A stretch of DNA of 64,000 nucleotides from Thiocapsa roseopersicina (GCF_900106925.1 NZ_FNNZ01000004.1:124001-188000); one strand, 5' to 3'; positions 7,818-15,966 are shown, counted from the first letter of the stretch. Notes: generated from the sequence alone by a model not told the origin. Translations and numbers: made by a program.

Positions 7818-8708
7818 GCCGGTGATCAAGTGTTTTTGGAGCCGATACAAGAGCGTATCCCGAGTCAGCCCGAGCAGGCGTGCGGCCCGGCTCTTGTTCC
7901 CGCCGGCCAGCGAGAGGGCTTGGCGGATCAGCTCCGCCTCGAGGTCGTTGAGATCGATCCCGTGCGGCGGGAGCGAGAAGCCGATGTCCGTCTCTGTCTG
8001 CGGTGTCCCCCGCACCACCTCGCCGGGCAGGTTCTCGGGACCCACCTCGGTGCCGGGCAGGAGGATAACCAAACGCTCGCACAGGTTGGCAAGCTCGCGA
8101 AGATTGCCCGGCCAGGTGTAGCGGCGCAGCAGGCGCTCCGCACCGGACTTCAGCCGCGGCGGGTCGAGACGATGCCGGGCCGCGGCCGTCGCGATGAAGT
8201 GCTGCGTCAACGCAGGGATATCGAGCGCCCGTTCACGCAAGGGCGGCACCTCCAGCGGAACGACGCAGAGCCGCAGATAGAGATCGCGCCGAAACGCGCC
8301 CTGCTGAACCAAGCGATCCAGATCCAGAGCCGAGGCCGCGATGATACGCAGCCCGGATCCGGAGGGAGCCCCGTCGCGGGCAGCGTCTTGTTCCACGATG
8401 AGGTGCAGCAGGTGTGCCTGATCCGCCGCATTCAGATCACCGACCTCGTCCAGAAAGAGTGTTCCCGGAGCGTCCTGCGCAAACGTCGACAAGCACCGAT
8501 CGAGCGCGTCGGGCGGCGCTCCCGTGCAGGCGAGCACGCCGAATCGGCCATCACGACGGGTGCTGCTCGCATGGATCTCGCGCGCAAGGGTCTCTTTTCC
8601 GGTGCCGGGCTCACCCAGCAACAAGACACCCACGTCGGTCGCGGCAACCATCGACAGGGCATTGCGGAGTCGGGTAAAGGCGGGGGAGCGGCCAATCAGT
8701 GTCGTCAT
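7815..8708 (-). CDS. Sigma-54-type AAA+ regulator lacking the GAFTGA loop
   Basis: A bacterial enhancer-binding-type protein of 297 residues: AAA+ domain with Walker A GEPGTGKE (about 32-39), Walker B GTLFLDEVGDL (about 82-92), the arginine-containing FRRDLYLRL and PPLRERALDIPAL motifs, and a Fis-type helix-turn-helix at the end (AGGNKSRAARLLGLTRDTL). There is no N-terminal receiver or sensor domain, as in PspF. The ELFGHEKGAFTGA segment normally between the Walker motifs is absent; RFGVLACTGAPPDALDRC runs straight to Walker B. GAFTGA contacts sigma-54, so it may act with sigma-70 or be degenerate. The ATG at 8708 is preferred; an upstream start at 8780 would add 24 residues. Confidence 0.85.
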   Translation of the reverse strand: MTTLIGRSPAFTRLRNALSMVAATDVGVLLLGEPGTGKETLAREIHASSTRRDGRFGVLACTGAPPDALDRCLSTFAQDAPGTLFLDEVGDLNAADQAHLLHLIVEQDAARDGAPSGSGLRIIAASALDLDRLVQQGAFRRDLYLRLCVVPLEVPPLRERALDIPALTQHFIATAAARHRLDPPRLKSGAERLLRRYTWPGNLRELANLCERLVILLPGTEVGPENLPGEVVRGTPQTETDIGFSLPPHGIDLNDLEAELIRQALSLAGGNKSRAARLLGLTRDTLLYRLQKHLITG

Positions 8709-8801
8709 GAAACCACGTCCGAAATCGCTTGCGTTGTTCTCGTGTGGGCCCGAATGCGCTCGAGGCGCTCTCTCGGGCACGTCCGGTTTTCCGTGCTGAT
8801 T

Positions 8802-9488
8802 CTAGGTCACATTCAGGGTCGCGATCAGGGTCAAGAGTCCGAGCAGGATCACACCGAGGCCTGCGATGGCCTGAAAGCGTCGGTCCTGCCCGAACCGAAA
8901 GAGCTGCCCGGCAAAAACACCGCCCAGCGCCAAGATCGGCAAGGTTCCCGCGCCGAACAGGGCCATGTAGAGCGCCCCGGCCAGAACCCCGCCTTGCGCA
9001 GGCGTGCTCAGAAGCATGCTGTAGACCAGCCCGCAAGGCAACCACCCCCAGACCATACCGAACAGCACGGAGCGCGGCAGCGTGGTCACCGGCAAGAGGC
9101 GTCGGCCGAGCGGCTCCAGTCGCCGCCAAAGGGGAACACCGACGCGCTCGATTGTCGTGAATCGCGGAAACCAACCCCCGATATAGAGCCCGATGCCGAT
9201 CATGATGCCGGCGGCCAGCCAGCGCACGCCCTCGAAGAGCCAAGGAGATGCGCCCGAGCCGAGCAGCGCGGCGCCGAACGCGCCCCAAACCGCTCCGGCT
9301 GCGGCATAGCTGGCAATCCGCCCCAGGTTGAAGGCCAGCACGAACAGACCGAGCCGTTTACGATCGTTGCGCGTCTCGGGCGGCAGCGAGTAGCTCAAGG
9401 CACCGGTAATCCCGCCGCACATGCCGATACAGTGCATGGCACTGAGCAGCCCGACGACGAATGCGAGCGCGTAAGCTGATCCCGTCAT
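8802..9488 (-). CDS. TauE/SafE-like (UreH-type) membrane protein
   Basis: This 228-residue protein has about six hydrophobic segments and the signature LLSAMHCIGMCGGITGAL in the first helix, followed by WGWLPCGLVYSML. That Cys-containing pattern marks the subgroup of the LysE/TauE superfamily often called 'urease accessory UreH-like' or 'sulfite exporter TauE/SafE', found near cytochrome oxidase assembly and metal genes. It probably moves a small ion or metal across the inner membrane; the substrate is not determinable. It lies 93 bp upstream of the regulator on the same strand, so the two could be cotranscribed. Confidence 0.8.
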   Translation of the reverse strand: MTGSAYALAFVVGLLSAMHCIGMCGGITGALSYSLPPETRNDRKRLGLFVLAFNLGRIASYAAAGAVWGAFGAALLGSGASPWLFEGVRWLAAGIMIGIGLYIGGWFPRFTTIERVGVPLWRRLEPLGRRLLPVTTLPRSVLFGMVWGWLPCGLVYSMLLSTPAQGGVLAGALYMALFGAGTLPILALGGVFAGQLFRFGQDRRFQAIAGLGVILLGLLTLIATLNVT

Positions 9489-9673
9489 CGTCGAGAAAAC
9501 CGTCCGACCCGATCAGCCCTCATCCTGCCCGCCTCCATCGCAACACCGCTTGCCCGGATCGCATCCCGGCAAGAGGCCAGGCTAATCGGAAGATTCAGTG
9601 CCCGCGATGACATCGATCAGGCACCGAACGCCTCCAACTGGAGATTTCTCTCCCGAACGCCTTATATTGTCGA

Positions 9674-9689
9674 TTCAGTGTCGACTGAA
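9674..9689. promoter_or_regulatory. Inverted repeat in the DUF3050 leader (possible operator)
   Basis: TTCAGT (9674-9679) and ACTGAA (9684-9689) are inverted around GTCG, and ACTGAAAT is directly repeated immediately after (9691 onward). The site lies about 27 bp before the start codon, just downstream of a TATATT that could be a -10 box, a position suited to a repressor. The regulator is unknown. Confidence 0.35.
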
Positions 9690-9715
9690 ATACTGAAATA
9701 ACGAGGACGGGACTC

Positions 9716-10495
9716 ATGGCATCACTGAACCTGGACCACATCCGACCCCTGCAGGAACAGCTCAACGCTCATCCGATCTACGGCGCCATCGAGCGCATCG
9801 AGGACCTCCAGGTCTTCATGAGTCACCACGTCTTCTCGGTTTGGGACTTCATGTCCTTGATCAAGTACCTGCAGGCACGGGTTGCGCCCGTCACGGTGCC
9901 CTGGATGCCGCACGGCGACGCGAGTGTGCGCTATTTCATCAACCAACTGGTCCTCGAAGAGGAGTCCGACAGCATGCCGCTCCCCGGCGGCGGCGTCGAG
10001 CACGCCAGCCATTTCGAGCTCTACTGTCGCGCCATGAACGAGATCGGCGCCGACGGCGAGATGCCGAGGCGCTTCCTCGATCTGGTCACCGAGCAGGGTG
10101 TCGACAAGGCCCTTTACGCGTCGATGGTCCCGCTGCCGTCGCGCTATTTTTCCGAGACCACCTTCTGCTTCATCCGCGAGGACAAGCCGCATCTGGTCGC
10201 AGCCGCACTGGCCCTCGGACGCGAGAAGCTGATCCCCGGCATGTTCCGACAGTTTCTGGAACAGATGCGGATCACCGAGGCGCAGGCGCCCGTCTTCCAT
10301 TACTACCTGAACCGCCATGTCCATCTCGACGAGGACTTCCACGGCCCCCTGTCGATGAAGCTCCTCGAGCAGCTCTGCGGCGATGACCCGCAACGGATCG
10401 ACGAGGCCGAGACCGCCGCCGAAGAGGCGATCTGCGCCCGCATCCGGTTCTGGGACGGCGTGCTGGAGGCGATCCAGGCGGGCCGGGCGGGCTGA
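9716..10495 (+). CDS. DUF3050 protein (heme-oxygenase-like diiron fold)
   Basis: The 259-residue all-helical protein matches DUF3050: HHVFSVWDFMSLIKYLQ (about 37-53), VPWMPHGDASVRYFINQ, LEEESDSMPLPGG, HASHFELYCRAM and the final NRHVHLDEDFHGPL. The E81-E83 cluster, H99, E101 and D205-x3-H209 fit the metal-ligand layout of heme-oxygenase-like diiron oxidases (HDO superfamily). The substrate is unknown. A GAGGA ribosome site precedes the ATG by 8 bases. The DsrC-like gene follows 97 bp downstream on the same strand, a possible functional link. The metal-ligand assignment is inference from spacing only. Confidence 0.83.
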   Translation: MASLNLDHIRPLQEQLNAHPIYGAIERIEDLQVFMSHHVFSVWDFMSLIKYLQARVAPVTVPWMPHGDASVRYFINQLVLEEESDSMPLPGGGVEHASHFELYCRAMNEIGADGEMPRRFLDLVTEQGVDKALYASMVPLPSRYFSETTFCFIREDKPHLVAAALALGREKLIPGMFRQFLEQMRITEAQAPVFHYYLNRHVHLDEDFHGPLSMKLLEQLCGDDPQRIDEAETAAEEAICARIRFWDGVLEAIQAGRAG

Positions 10496-10592
10496 CGAGG
10501 CAAGTGACGTAACAACTTGAATCGGGACGCGTCGCCACAATTCTTCTGAAGGTTCCCACATCCTGGCAAGACATAATCCCGGAGCCGTACCC

Positions 10593-10895
10593 ATGACCGA
10601 AGCACTGAGCGTCCCACTCGACAACGAAGGTTTTCTCCTCAACCGCGACGACTGGAGCGAGGAGGTCGCCATCGAGCTCGCCAAGGCGGATGACTTCGAG
10701 ATGACCGATCAGGTCATGGGCTTTATCCGCGAGGCTCGAGCCATGTACGAAGCCGACGGCGTCGTCCCGCCCATCCGCATCTTCGCCAAGAAGCAGAAGG
10801 TCTCGACCAAAGACCTCTACGACATCTTCAGAAAGGGACCCATGAAGCTGATCTGCAAATGGGGTGGACTGCCCAAACCGACCGGCTGCGTCTAA
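10593..10895 (+). CDS. TusE/DsrC family sulfur-relay protein with both cysteines
   Basis: This 100-residue protein belongs to the TusE/DsrC/DsvC family, which carries sulfur as persulfide or trisulfide on C-terminal cysteines. It ends KLICKWGGLPKPTGCV: Cys99 is the invariant penultimate cysteine (CysA) and Cys88 lies 11 residues before it, the CysB spacing that defines true DsrC rather than TusE. At 100 residues it is shorter than DsrC of sulfur oxidisers (about 112), so it is probably one of the DsrC-like paralogues rather than the dsr-operon copy. No dsr or tus genes are adjacent; its neighbour is the DUF3050 gene. Confidence 0.87.
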   Translation: MTEALSVPLDNEGFLLNRDDWSEEVAIELAKADDFEMTDQVMGFIREARAMYEADGVVPPIRIFAKKQKVSTKDLYDIFRKGPMKLICKWGGLPKPTGCV

Positions 10896-10922
10896 GCCGT
10901 TTCCGGACAAAGCAACAACCAG

Positions 10923-10946
10923 GTAGGGGCGACTTCAGTCGCCCAA
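10923..10946. repeat. GGGCGACT palindrome repeat
   Basis: GGGCGACT and AGTCGCCC are separated by two bases in the sequence after TAGG, forming a perfect 8-bp hairpin 30 bp after the DsrC-like gene. The same motif occurs at 39254-39328 as an inverted pair. No T-tract follows, so it is not a classic terminator. Confidence 0.5.
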
Positions 10947-11053
10947 ACCTTACCGCCCGGACCTTGCAGGAATCAGCCCGCGGGAGGTCGAACCCCGCAA
11001 ATCGCCGCCCGCCGGACCGAGCGCAGCTATCCCCGCCGCCGGCGATTCGCGTT

Positions 11054-12346
11054 TCAAGCGGTCATGGCAAGCCGCAGGTCCCCTTCGGCATCATTCCCGC
11101 TCAAACGCAGATCGAATCGCTCCTGCAGGATCGCGAAGACGTTCGGCGAGACGAAGGCCGGCGCGTTCGGACCCAGCGTGATCCCCTTCACCCCGAGGCT
11201 CAGCAAGGTCAGAAGGACAGCGACGGCCTTTTGCTCGAACCAACTAATCACCAGGGTCAGCGGCAGCTCGTTGACGCTGCAGTCGAAGGCTTCGGCCAAC
11301 GCGGACGCCACCGCGATGGCGCCGTAGGCATCGTTGCACTGCCCCATGTCCATCAAACGCGGGAAGCCCAGATGCTCGCCGTACTCGTGGTCGCGGATCC
11401 GATACTTTCCGCAGCCCAAGGTCAGGATGAATGAATCATCCGGCGTGCCCCGCGCGTAATCGCTGAAATAGTTGCGCCCCGGATCCGCGCCGTCGCAGCC
11501 GCCGATGACGAAGAAGCGGCTGATCTGCCCGGCCTTGACCGCGTCGACGATCGTCTGCGCGTGATCCAGCAGCACCGTGCGGTGGAAACCGACGGTCGAC
11601 TCGCCCGTGATCGCCTCCTCGCAGGGCTCGCACCGCAGCGCCTCGGCGATCACCGCGCTGTAATCGCCGTCGGAGATGCACTGGCCGCCGGGCACAGCCG
11701 TGCCGCGGGTGGTGAAGAGCCGCCCCTTGTAGCTCTCGGGCGGGATCAGGACGCAGTTGGTGGTCGCCACCACCGGGCCGGGGAAGGCCGCAAACTCCTG
11801 CTTCTGATTCTGCCAGGCGCCGCCGTAATGCCCGACCAGGTTCGGATGGTTTTGAAAGAAGGGATACATGTGCGCCGGGAGCATCTCGCCGTGCGTATAG
11901 ACCTTGATCTCGGTCCCTTCGACCTGTCCGAGCAGATCCCGCAGGTCCGCCAGATCATGACCCGTGACCAGGATCCCGCGTCCCGCCTGCGTGCCTTCCT
12001 TCACCTTGGTCGGCGCCGGCTTACCGAAGGCTTCGACATGACCTTCGTCGAGCATCTGCATCACCCGCAGATTCATCCGCCCGCACTCGAGACAGTATTC
12101 CAGCAAGCTCTTCACGTCGAAGTTGACGTTGGTCATGGTCGCGAAGAGCGCCTCCTCGATGAAGGCGGACACCGTCTCGTCAGACTTGCCCAAGCGCCGC
12201 GCATGGTGGGCGTAAGCAGCCATCCCCTTTAGACCATAGAGCAGCATCTCCTGCAGGGATTGGACATCGGCGCTCTTGCCGCACATCCCGGGCGAGGTAA
12301 CGCAGGCGGTCTTACGGAAGGTCTGTTCGCATTGGTTGCAGTGCAT
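11054..12346 (-). CDS. hcp: Hybrid-cluster protein (hydroxylamine reductase), short form
   Basis: Hcp binds a cubane cluster and the 4Fe-2S-2O hybrid cluster; it reduces hydroxylamine and NO-derived species in nitrosative stress. The N-terminus starts MHCNQCEQ with cysteines 3, 6, 15 and 22 (spacing C-x2-C-x8-C-x6-C). Hybrid-cluster ligand regions are visible: VYTHGEMLPAHMYP, VVATTNCVLIP, FVIGGCDGADPGRNYFS and LTLGCGKYR. It has 430 residues against about 550 in E. coli Hcp; the missing part is in the helical region after the N-terminal cluster, as in shorter class III forms. The ATG at 12346 is chosen because the protein must start just before CNQC. An FNR-type site lies upstream. Confidence 0.93.
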   Translation of the reverse strand: MHCNQCEQTFRKTACVTSPGMCGKSADVQSLQEMLLYGLKGMAAYAHHARRLGKSDETVSAFIEEALFATMTNVNFDVKSLLEYCLECGRMNLRVMQMLDEGHVEAFGKPAPTKVKEGTQAGRGILVTGHDLADLRDLLGQVEGTEIKVYTHGEMLPAHMYPFFQNHPNLVGHYGGAWQNQKQEFAAFPGPVVATTNCVLIPPESYKGRLFTTRGTAVPGGQCISDGDYSAVIAEALRCEPCEEAITGESTVGFHRTVLLDHAQTIVDAVKAGQISRFFVIGGCDGADPGRNYFSDYARGTPDDSFILTLGCGKYRIRDHEYGEHLGFPRLMDMGQCNDAYGAIAVASALAEAFDCSVNELPLTLVISWFEQKAVAVLLTLLSLGVKGITLGPNAPAFVSPNVFAILQERFDLRLSGNDAEGDLRLAMTA

Positions 12347-12470
12347 GGGTGCCTCTGAATCGAATCGGAATCTAAGGTGTCCTTGTCGCGCCGACGGACC
12401 GATGGACCGACGTCGATCGTTGGGGCCAATCAAGGGGCCGACAGTCTGGCGAGAGCGCACGGGCGTATCC

Positions 12471-12484
12471 TTGACTTAGATCAA
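12471..12484. promoter_or_regulatory. FNR/Anr-type binding site upstream of hcp
   Basis: TTGACTTAGATCAA matches the FNR/Anr/Dnr consensus TTGAT-N4-ATCAA at nine of ten fixed positions. It lies 125 bp upstream of the hcp start in the region between hcp and the divergent carbonic anhydrase gene. hcp genes are classic targets of FNR, Dnr or NsrR in response to low oxygen or NO. The target promoter is inferred from position. Confidence 0.65.
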
Positions 12485-12672
12485 GGCGCATAGACTCAAA
12501 GAACGCTGAGGGCGCCTTCACACATCTCCAAGACTCAGTCGAGCATCGCTTTTCGAGCAGAAACACCGTTATGCTTCGCAGCATCGTCGAGCCGTTTGAC
12601 GCCGACGCCATCCAAGCCGGCCATCGGCAACCTGGCCGGCGCTCGATTCACCCTTCCATGACGAGACACACC

Positions 12673-13410
12673 ATGAAGCGCACGGCGATCGCGACCTTGA
12701 CCTTGATCCTCGGCACCGGAGTCGCCTGCGCGGGCGAGGGGCCACACTGGGGCTACTCCGGCGCCCACGGTCCGGAACACTGGGGCGAGATCGACCCGCA
12801 TTTCAACGCCTGTAAGACCGGCAAGGCGCAGACGCCGATCGACATCGCAAGCCGGATCGACGCCGATCTGCCTCGGATCGGCTTCCACTACAAGCCGGGC
12901 GGGCATGACGAGGTCAACAACGGACACACCATCCAGGTGGACTACGACACCGGCAGCACCATCACGCTGGACGGGCGCGAGTTCACCCTGAAGCAGTTCC
13001 ACTTTCACACCCCCAGCGAAAACCACATCGACGGCCACGCGTTCCCGATGGAGGCACATTTAGTGCACGCGGACGCCGAGGGCCATCTCGCGGTCATCGC
13101 AGTCATGTTCGAGGAAGGCCCGGAGAATCTGGCCCTCGCCACGCCGTGGGCGGCCATGCCCCGGGCGCAGGGCCATACGGCTCACCTTGCGAGCAAGGCC
13201 TCCGCCGAGGCGCTGCTTCCCGCCGATCGAGCCTACTACCGTTTCGACGGCTCGTTGACGACGCCGCCGTGCACCGAGGGCGTGACCTGGCTGGTCATGA
13301 AACATCCGGTGAGCGCATCGCACGGACAGCTCGTCAAGTTCGCGCGGGCGATGGGCCACCCGAACAACCGGCCGATTCAGCCGCTGAATGCGCGGGTCGT
13401 TCTGGAGTAA
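12673..13410 (+). CDS. Periplasmic alpha-type carbonic anhydrase
   Basis: Alpha-carbonic anhydrase interconverts CO2 and bicarbonate. The 245-residue protein starts with a signal peptide (MKRTAIATLTLILGTGVACA). Catalytic features are present: QTPIDI, the zinc histidines in FHFHTPSEN and in AHLVHAD, and SLTTPPCTEGVTWLVM, whose cysteine can pair with that in FNACKTG. Export and the fold put it in the periplasm, where it could help supply inorganic carbon. The start is ATG 12673; ATG 12658 would add MTRHT. It precedes the CYTH-like gene by about 175 bp on the same strand. Confidence 0.93.
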   Translation: MKRTAIATLTLILGTGVACAGEGPHWGYSGAHGPEHWGEIDPHFNACKTGKAQTPIDIASRIDADLPRIGFHYKPGGHDEVNNGHTIQVDYDTGSTITLDGREFTLKQFHFHTPSENHIDGHAFPMEAHLVHADAEGHLAVIAVMFEEGPENLALATPWAAMPRAQGHTAHLASKASAEALLPADRAYYRFDGSLTTPPCTEGVTWLVMKHPVSASHGQLVKFARAMGHPNNRPIQPLNARVVLE

Positions 13411-13586
13411 GTTGCCGAATCAAAAGACAGGCGGCGCACCCGGGATCCAAAGCCGGGAGCGTCTCCTGATCTGGTGCTTCGAATCCGTCGCCCGGTCCGG
13501 CGCTCGCCCCCAGCGCAGTCCTCCACCCGGATCGGACATCTCAATGACCACGATGGACCGCCCCATTGACCAGCCCGGGTGTAGCG

Positions 13587-14462
13587 ATGAACGACAACCC
13601 CATCGAAGTGCTCAATACCCCTTATTCGGACGTGCACTATTACGAGTGCAAGATCATCCTGCAGGCCCACCACTTCATCACCGCCAAGGCATTCAAAGAC
13701 TTCTGGTCGATCGTGCGTCATACGGCGAAGAAGTTCGACGTGAATGTGAAGGAGGCCGAGGGTGCATTCGACAATCATGTGCGCGAGGTGCTCTTCTTCG
13801 ATACGCCGGGGTGCGATCTCTACAACAACCATTTCATCGTACGGCTGCGCAGCTTCTACAAGAACGGTTGGCCGGACGGTCTGCCCGAGTTGACCGTCAA
13901 GTTCAGACACCCGGATTTCGAGACGGCCGCCGCCGTCGATGTGCGCCCGGCCACGCCCGGTGCACGGGTCCGCATCAAGTTCAAACAGGAGCTGCTGCCT
14001 TTGCGCGAGGGGCTCGGCGGGCTGCGCTCGATCTATTCGCACAACTGCGTTCTGGCCACGCCGCGCGAGCAGATCGACATGGCCGTGGAGGATCTCACGC
14101 GGGCCTTCCCTGCCCTGCTTCAAGCAAAGGCCAAGTCGGACGAGCGCATCGCGTTGGTGAAGGATCTTGCCGTCGAGGAGGTGCAGGTCAACGTCGGCGA
14201 GCTGCATTTCGGCCACGGCATCAATGCGAAGGCGACCATCGCGGTCTGGCGCAATCGCCAGCACGAACGCCCGCTCTGCGGCGAGTTCGCCTTTCAGTAC
14301 AAATTCGATCGTCGCGAGGATCTGAACCGCGGAAGCATCGAGCGCGCGGCCGAGTTCTACAAGACACTCCAATTGGACGCCTACGAATGGGTGACCCTTG
14401 GAACCACCAAAACCGGCATCGTCTACGGACTAGGGAATAATGCCTCGACCAATCGCGAATGA
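13587..14462 (+). CDS. CYTH-like (triphosphate tunnel fold) protein, unknown role
   Basis: I see no named family with certainty. The 291-residue product begins with a short tail and then VHYYECKIIL (an E-x-K pattern), VREVLFFDTPGCDLYNNHFIVRLRSF and ELTVKFRHPD, which is the order of charged strands in CYTH/triphosphate tunnel metalloenzymes that bind nucleotides or polyphosphate. No signal peptide is seen. The reading frame opens further upstream at a TTG (13566); ATG 13587 is preferred. Its last 23 bp overlap the first chromate-transporter gene, so translation of the two is probably coupled. The substrate is unknown; the CYTH call is inference from pattern. Confidence 0.6.
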   Translation: MNDNPIEVLNTPYSDVHYYECKIILQAHHFITAKAFKDFWSIVRHTAKKFDVNVKEAEGAFDNHVREVLFFDTPGCDLYNNHFIVRLRSFYKNGWPDGLPELTVKFRHPDFETAAAVDVRPATPGARVRIKFKQELLPLREGLGGLRSIYSHNCVLATPREQIDMAVEDLTRAFPALLQAKAKSDERIALVKDLAVEEVQVNVGELHFGHGINAKATIAVWRNRQHERPLCGEFAFQYKFDRREDLNRGSIERAAEFYKTLQLDAYEWVTLGTTKTGIVYGLGNNASTNRE

Positions 14463-15051
14463 GCCGAGCGCGGCCGCCGCGCCGCCCTCGATCGGAAAGA
14501 TCTTCACCGCCTTCGCCCTGATCGGGATCTCCAGCTTCGGCGGCGGGCTGGTCGCCTACCTGCGCGACGTCGTCGTCGATCGCGAGCAGTGGCTCTCGAA
14601 GGATGAGTTTCTGGGCGCCCTCGAGATCGGCCAGACCCTGCCCGGCCTGAACTCGACCAATGTCGCGATTATCGTCGGGCGCAAGCTGCGGGGACCGCGC
14701 GGGGCGACGGCCGCGGCACTCGGACTCATCCTGCCCGGAGTCGCGGTCCTGATCATACTGGGGCTCCTCTACGTGCGGTTCCACAACAATCCGGATGTCG
14801 CGGCGGCCTTGGCCGGAGTCGCGGCTGCGGCGGTCGGTCTGTTGCTGCAGGTCACGCTCAAGATCGGCGGTCGCAGTTTTCTCAGGCCGAAGGACCTGAT
14901 GTTCATCATCCCGACCTTTCTCATGGTCGGGGTTTTTCACGTGTCGCTCGCCGCGACGCTCTTTTTGCTGGCGCCGATCGCGATCTGGCTCAATCGGCCG
15001 GAGTCTTTGAAGAAAAAGGCCCCGGCGCCCTCCTCCGACCCGGAACCCTGA
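14440..15051 (+). CDS. chrA: Chromate transporter family, first half of a split pair
   Basis: This 203-residue membrane protein is one half of a bipartite CHR transporter (PF02417): SSFGGGLVAYLRD near residue 28, WLSKDEFLGALEIGQTLPG, and four or five hydrophobic segments. Short CHR proteins work in pairs, and the partner follows 4 bp downstream. Members export chromate, but many paralogues probably move sulfate or other oxyanions, and no chromate-resistance gene is adjacent. The normal PGP motif is here LPGLNSTNVA. The start overlaps the CYTH-like gene. Confidence 0.87.
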   Translation: MPRPIANEPSAAAAPPSIGKIFTAFALIGISSFGGGLVAYLRDVVVDREQWLSKDEFLGALEIGQTLPGLNSTNVAIIVGRKLRGPRGATAAALGLILPGVAVLIILGLLYVRFHNNPDVAAALAGVAAAAVGLLLQVTLKIGGRSFLRPKDLMFIIPTFLMVGVFHVSLAATLFLLAPIAIWLNRPESLKKKAPAPSSDPEP

Positions 15052-15055
15052 CGCC

Positions 15056-15601
15056 ATGAAAGAGCTCATCGAGTTGCTGAACGTCTTCGCCATGCTCTCG
15101 CTGATGGCTGTCGGCGGCGGCACCGCCGTCATCCCGCAGATGGAGCACGAGACCGTCGCCGTCCATCAATGGGTTAGCTCCACCCAGTTTGCGTCTATCT
15201 ACAGTCTGGGCCAGCTCGCGCCCGGCCCCAACATGAGCATGGTCGGGATCATCGGCTATCACGCCGCAGGCGCAGCCGGGTTCTTCCTGGTGCTCTTCGC
15301 CTTCTATTTCCCCGCCTGCATGCTTACCTACGTCGTGAGTCACATCTGGGACAGCTATCGCGACAACCCCTGGCGCGACGCCGTCCAGCGGGGGCTCGCA
15401 CCCATCACGATCGGTCTGATGCTGGCGGGTGTCTATGCCGTGGGCAAGACGGCCAGCTTCAATCTGGACCGACCGCTCTGGTTCAACGGCGTGACCCTGG
15501 GCTTCGGCCTGGCGATCGTCCTGTTGCTGTTCTGGAAACGCATCAACCCGGCCATCCTGATCCTGGCGTGCGGGGCGATCGGCTGGTTTGTGCTGCGTTG
15601 A
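15056..15601 (+). CDS. chrA: Chromate transporter family, second half of a split pair
   Basis: The 181-residue partner of the preceding CHR protein has the paired-domain motifs VGGGTAVIPQMEHETV (about residues 18-33) and LGQLAPGPNMSMVGIIGY, with hydrophobic segments extending to the C-terminus. The two halves resemble the two domains of full-length ChrA and should insert in opposite orientations as a heterodimer. The ATG is 4 bp after the stop of the first half, so they form one transcript. Substrate specificity cannot be determined from the sequence. Confidence 0.87.
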   Translation: MKELIELLNVFAMLSLMAVGGGTAVIPQMEHETVAVHQWVSSTQFASIYSLGQLAPGPNMSMVGIIGYHAAGAAGFFLVLFAFYFPACMLTYVVSHIWDSYRDNPWRDAVQRGLAPITIGLMLAGVYAVGKTASFNLDRPLWFNGVTLGFGLAIVLLLFWKRINPAILILACGAIGWFVLR

Positions 15602-15966
15602 GCGGAAAACGAGGTTGGCAAGCAGGCTGGAAACGACAGCGCCCTGCTGATCTGACAAGGCAAGTCGTCGGTAGGGCGAGCGGCGCGAACCCCGATTTCG
15701 GCGGCCGGGTTATGCGGGAGTTTGCACCCGGAGCTACGCCCGGCGGAAGCGCTCGATGCGCAGTCGGTCAGCATGAGGTCAAGGTTGTCGCTCGCATCGT
15801 TCGGAGCAATCGGGTGACCGAGATCGAAAGGAGGCTTGCCTTACCGGAGGACATCCATCGCGAAGCATGGGTAGGTCGCCAAGACCAAAAAACGCCCATC
15901 ACGCTGCAGATCGAAAGGCGGAAAGACCCATGAGCTGGTCTTAAGGTCCTGCGCCGCCGAGGGAAA
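15602..15966. other. 365-bp region without a recognisable gene
   Basis: Between the chromate-transporter pair and tRNA-Met I see no convincing gene. A short plus-strand frame ends at 15933 (VVARIVRSNRVTEIERRLA...) but matches no family I know and has no start context; it may be a remnant. No T-rich terminator hairpin or palindromic repeat of the families described elsewhere is evident. Confidence 0.5.

Noticed and set aside
7635-9479. 614-codon plus-strand open frame
   Set aside because: Opposite the regulator and the membrane protein genes, both with clear family motifs; the frame's composition (Arg/Gln-rich) is that of a shadow.
11054-12460. Hcp start at 12460
   Set aside because: The extra 38 residues are Arg-rich and not conserved; Hcp must start close to the first cysteine motif.
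15568-15933. 121-codon frame after the chromate-transporter pair
   Set aside because: It overlaps the transporter end, has no start context, and matches no family I recognise.
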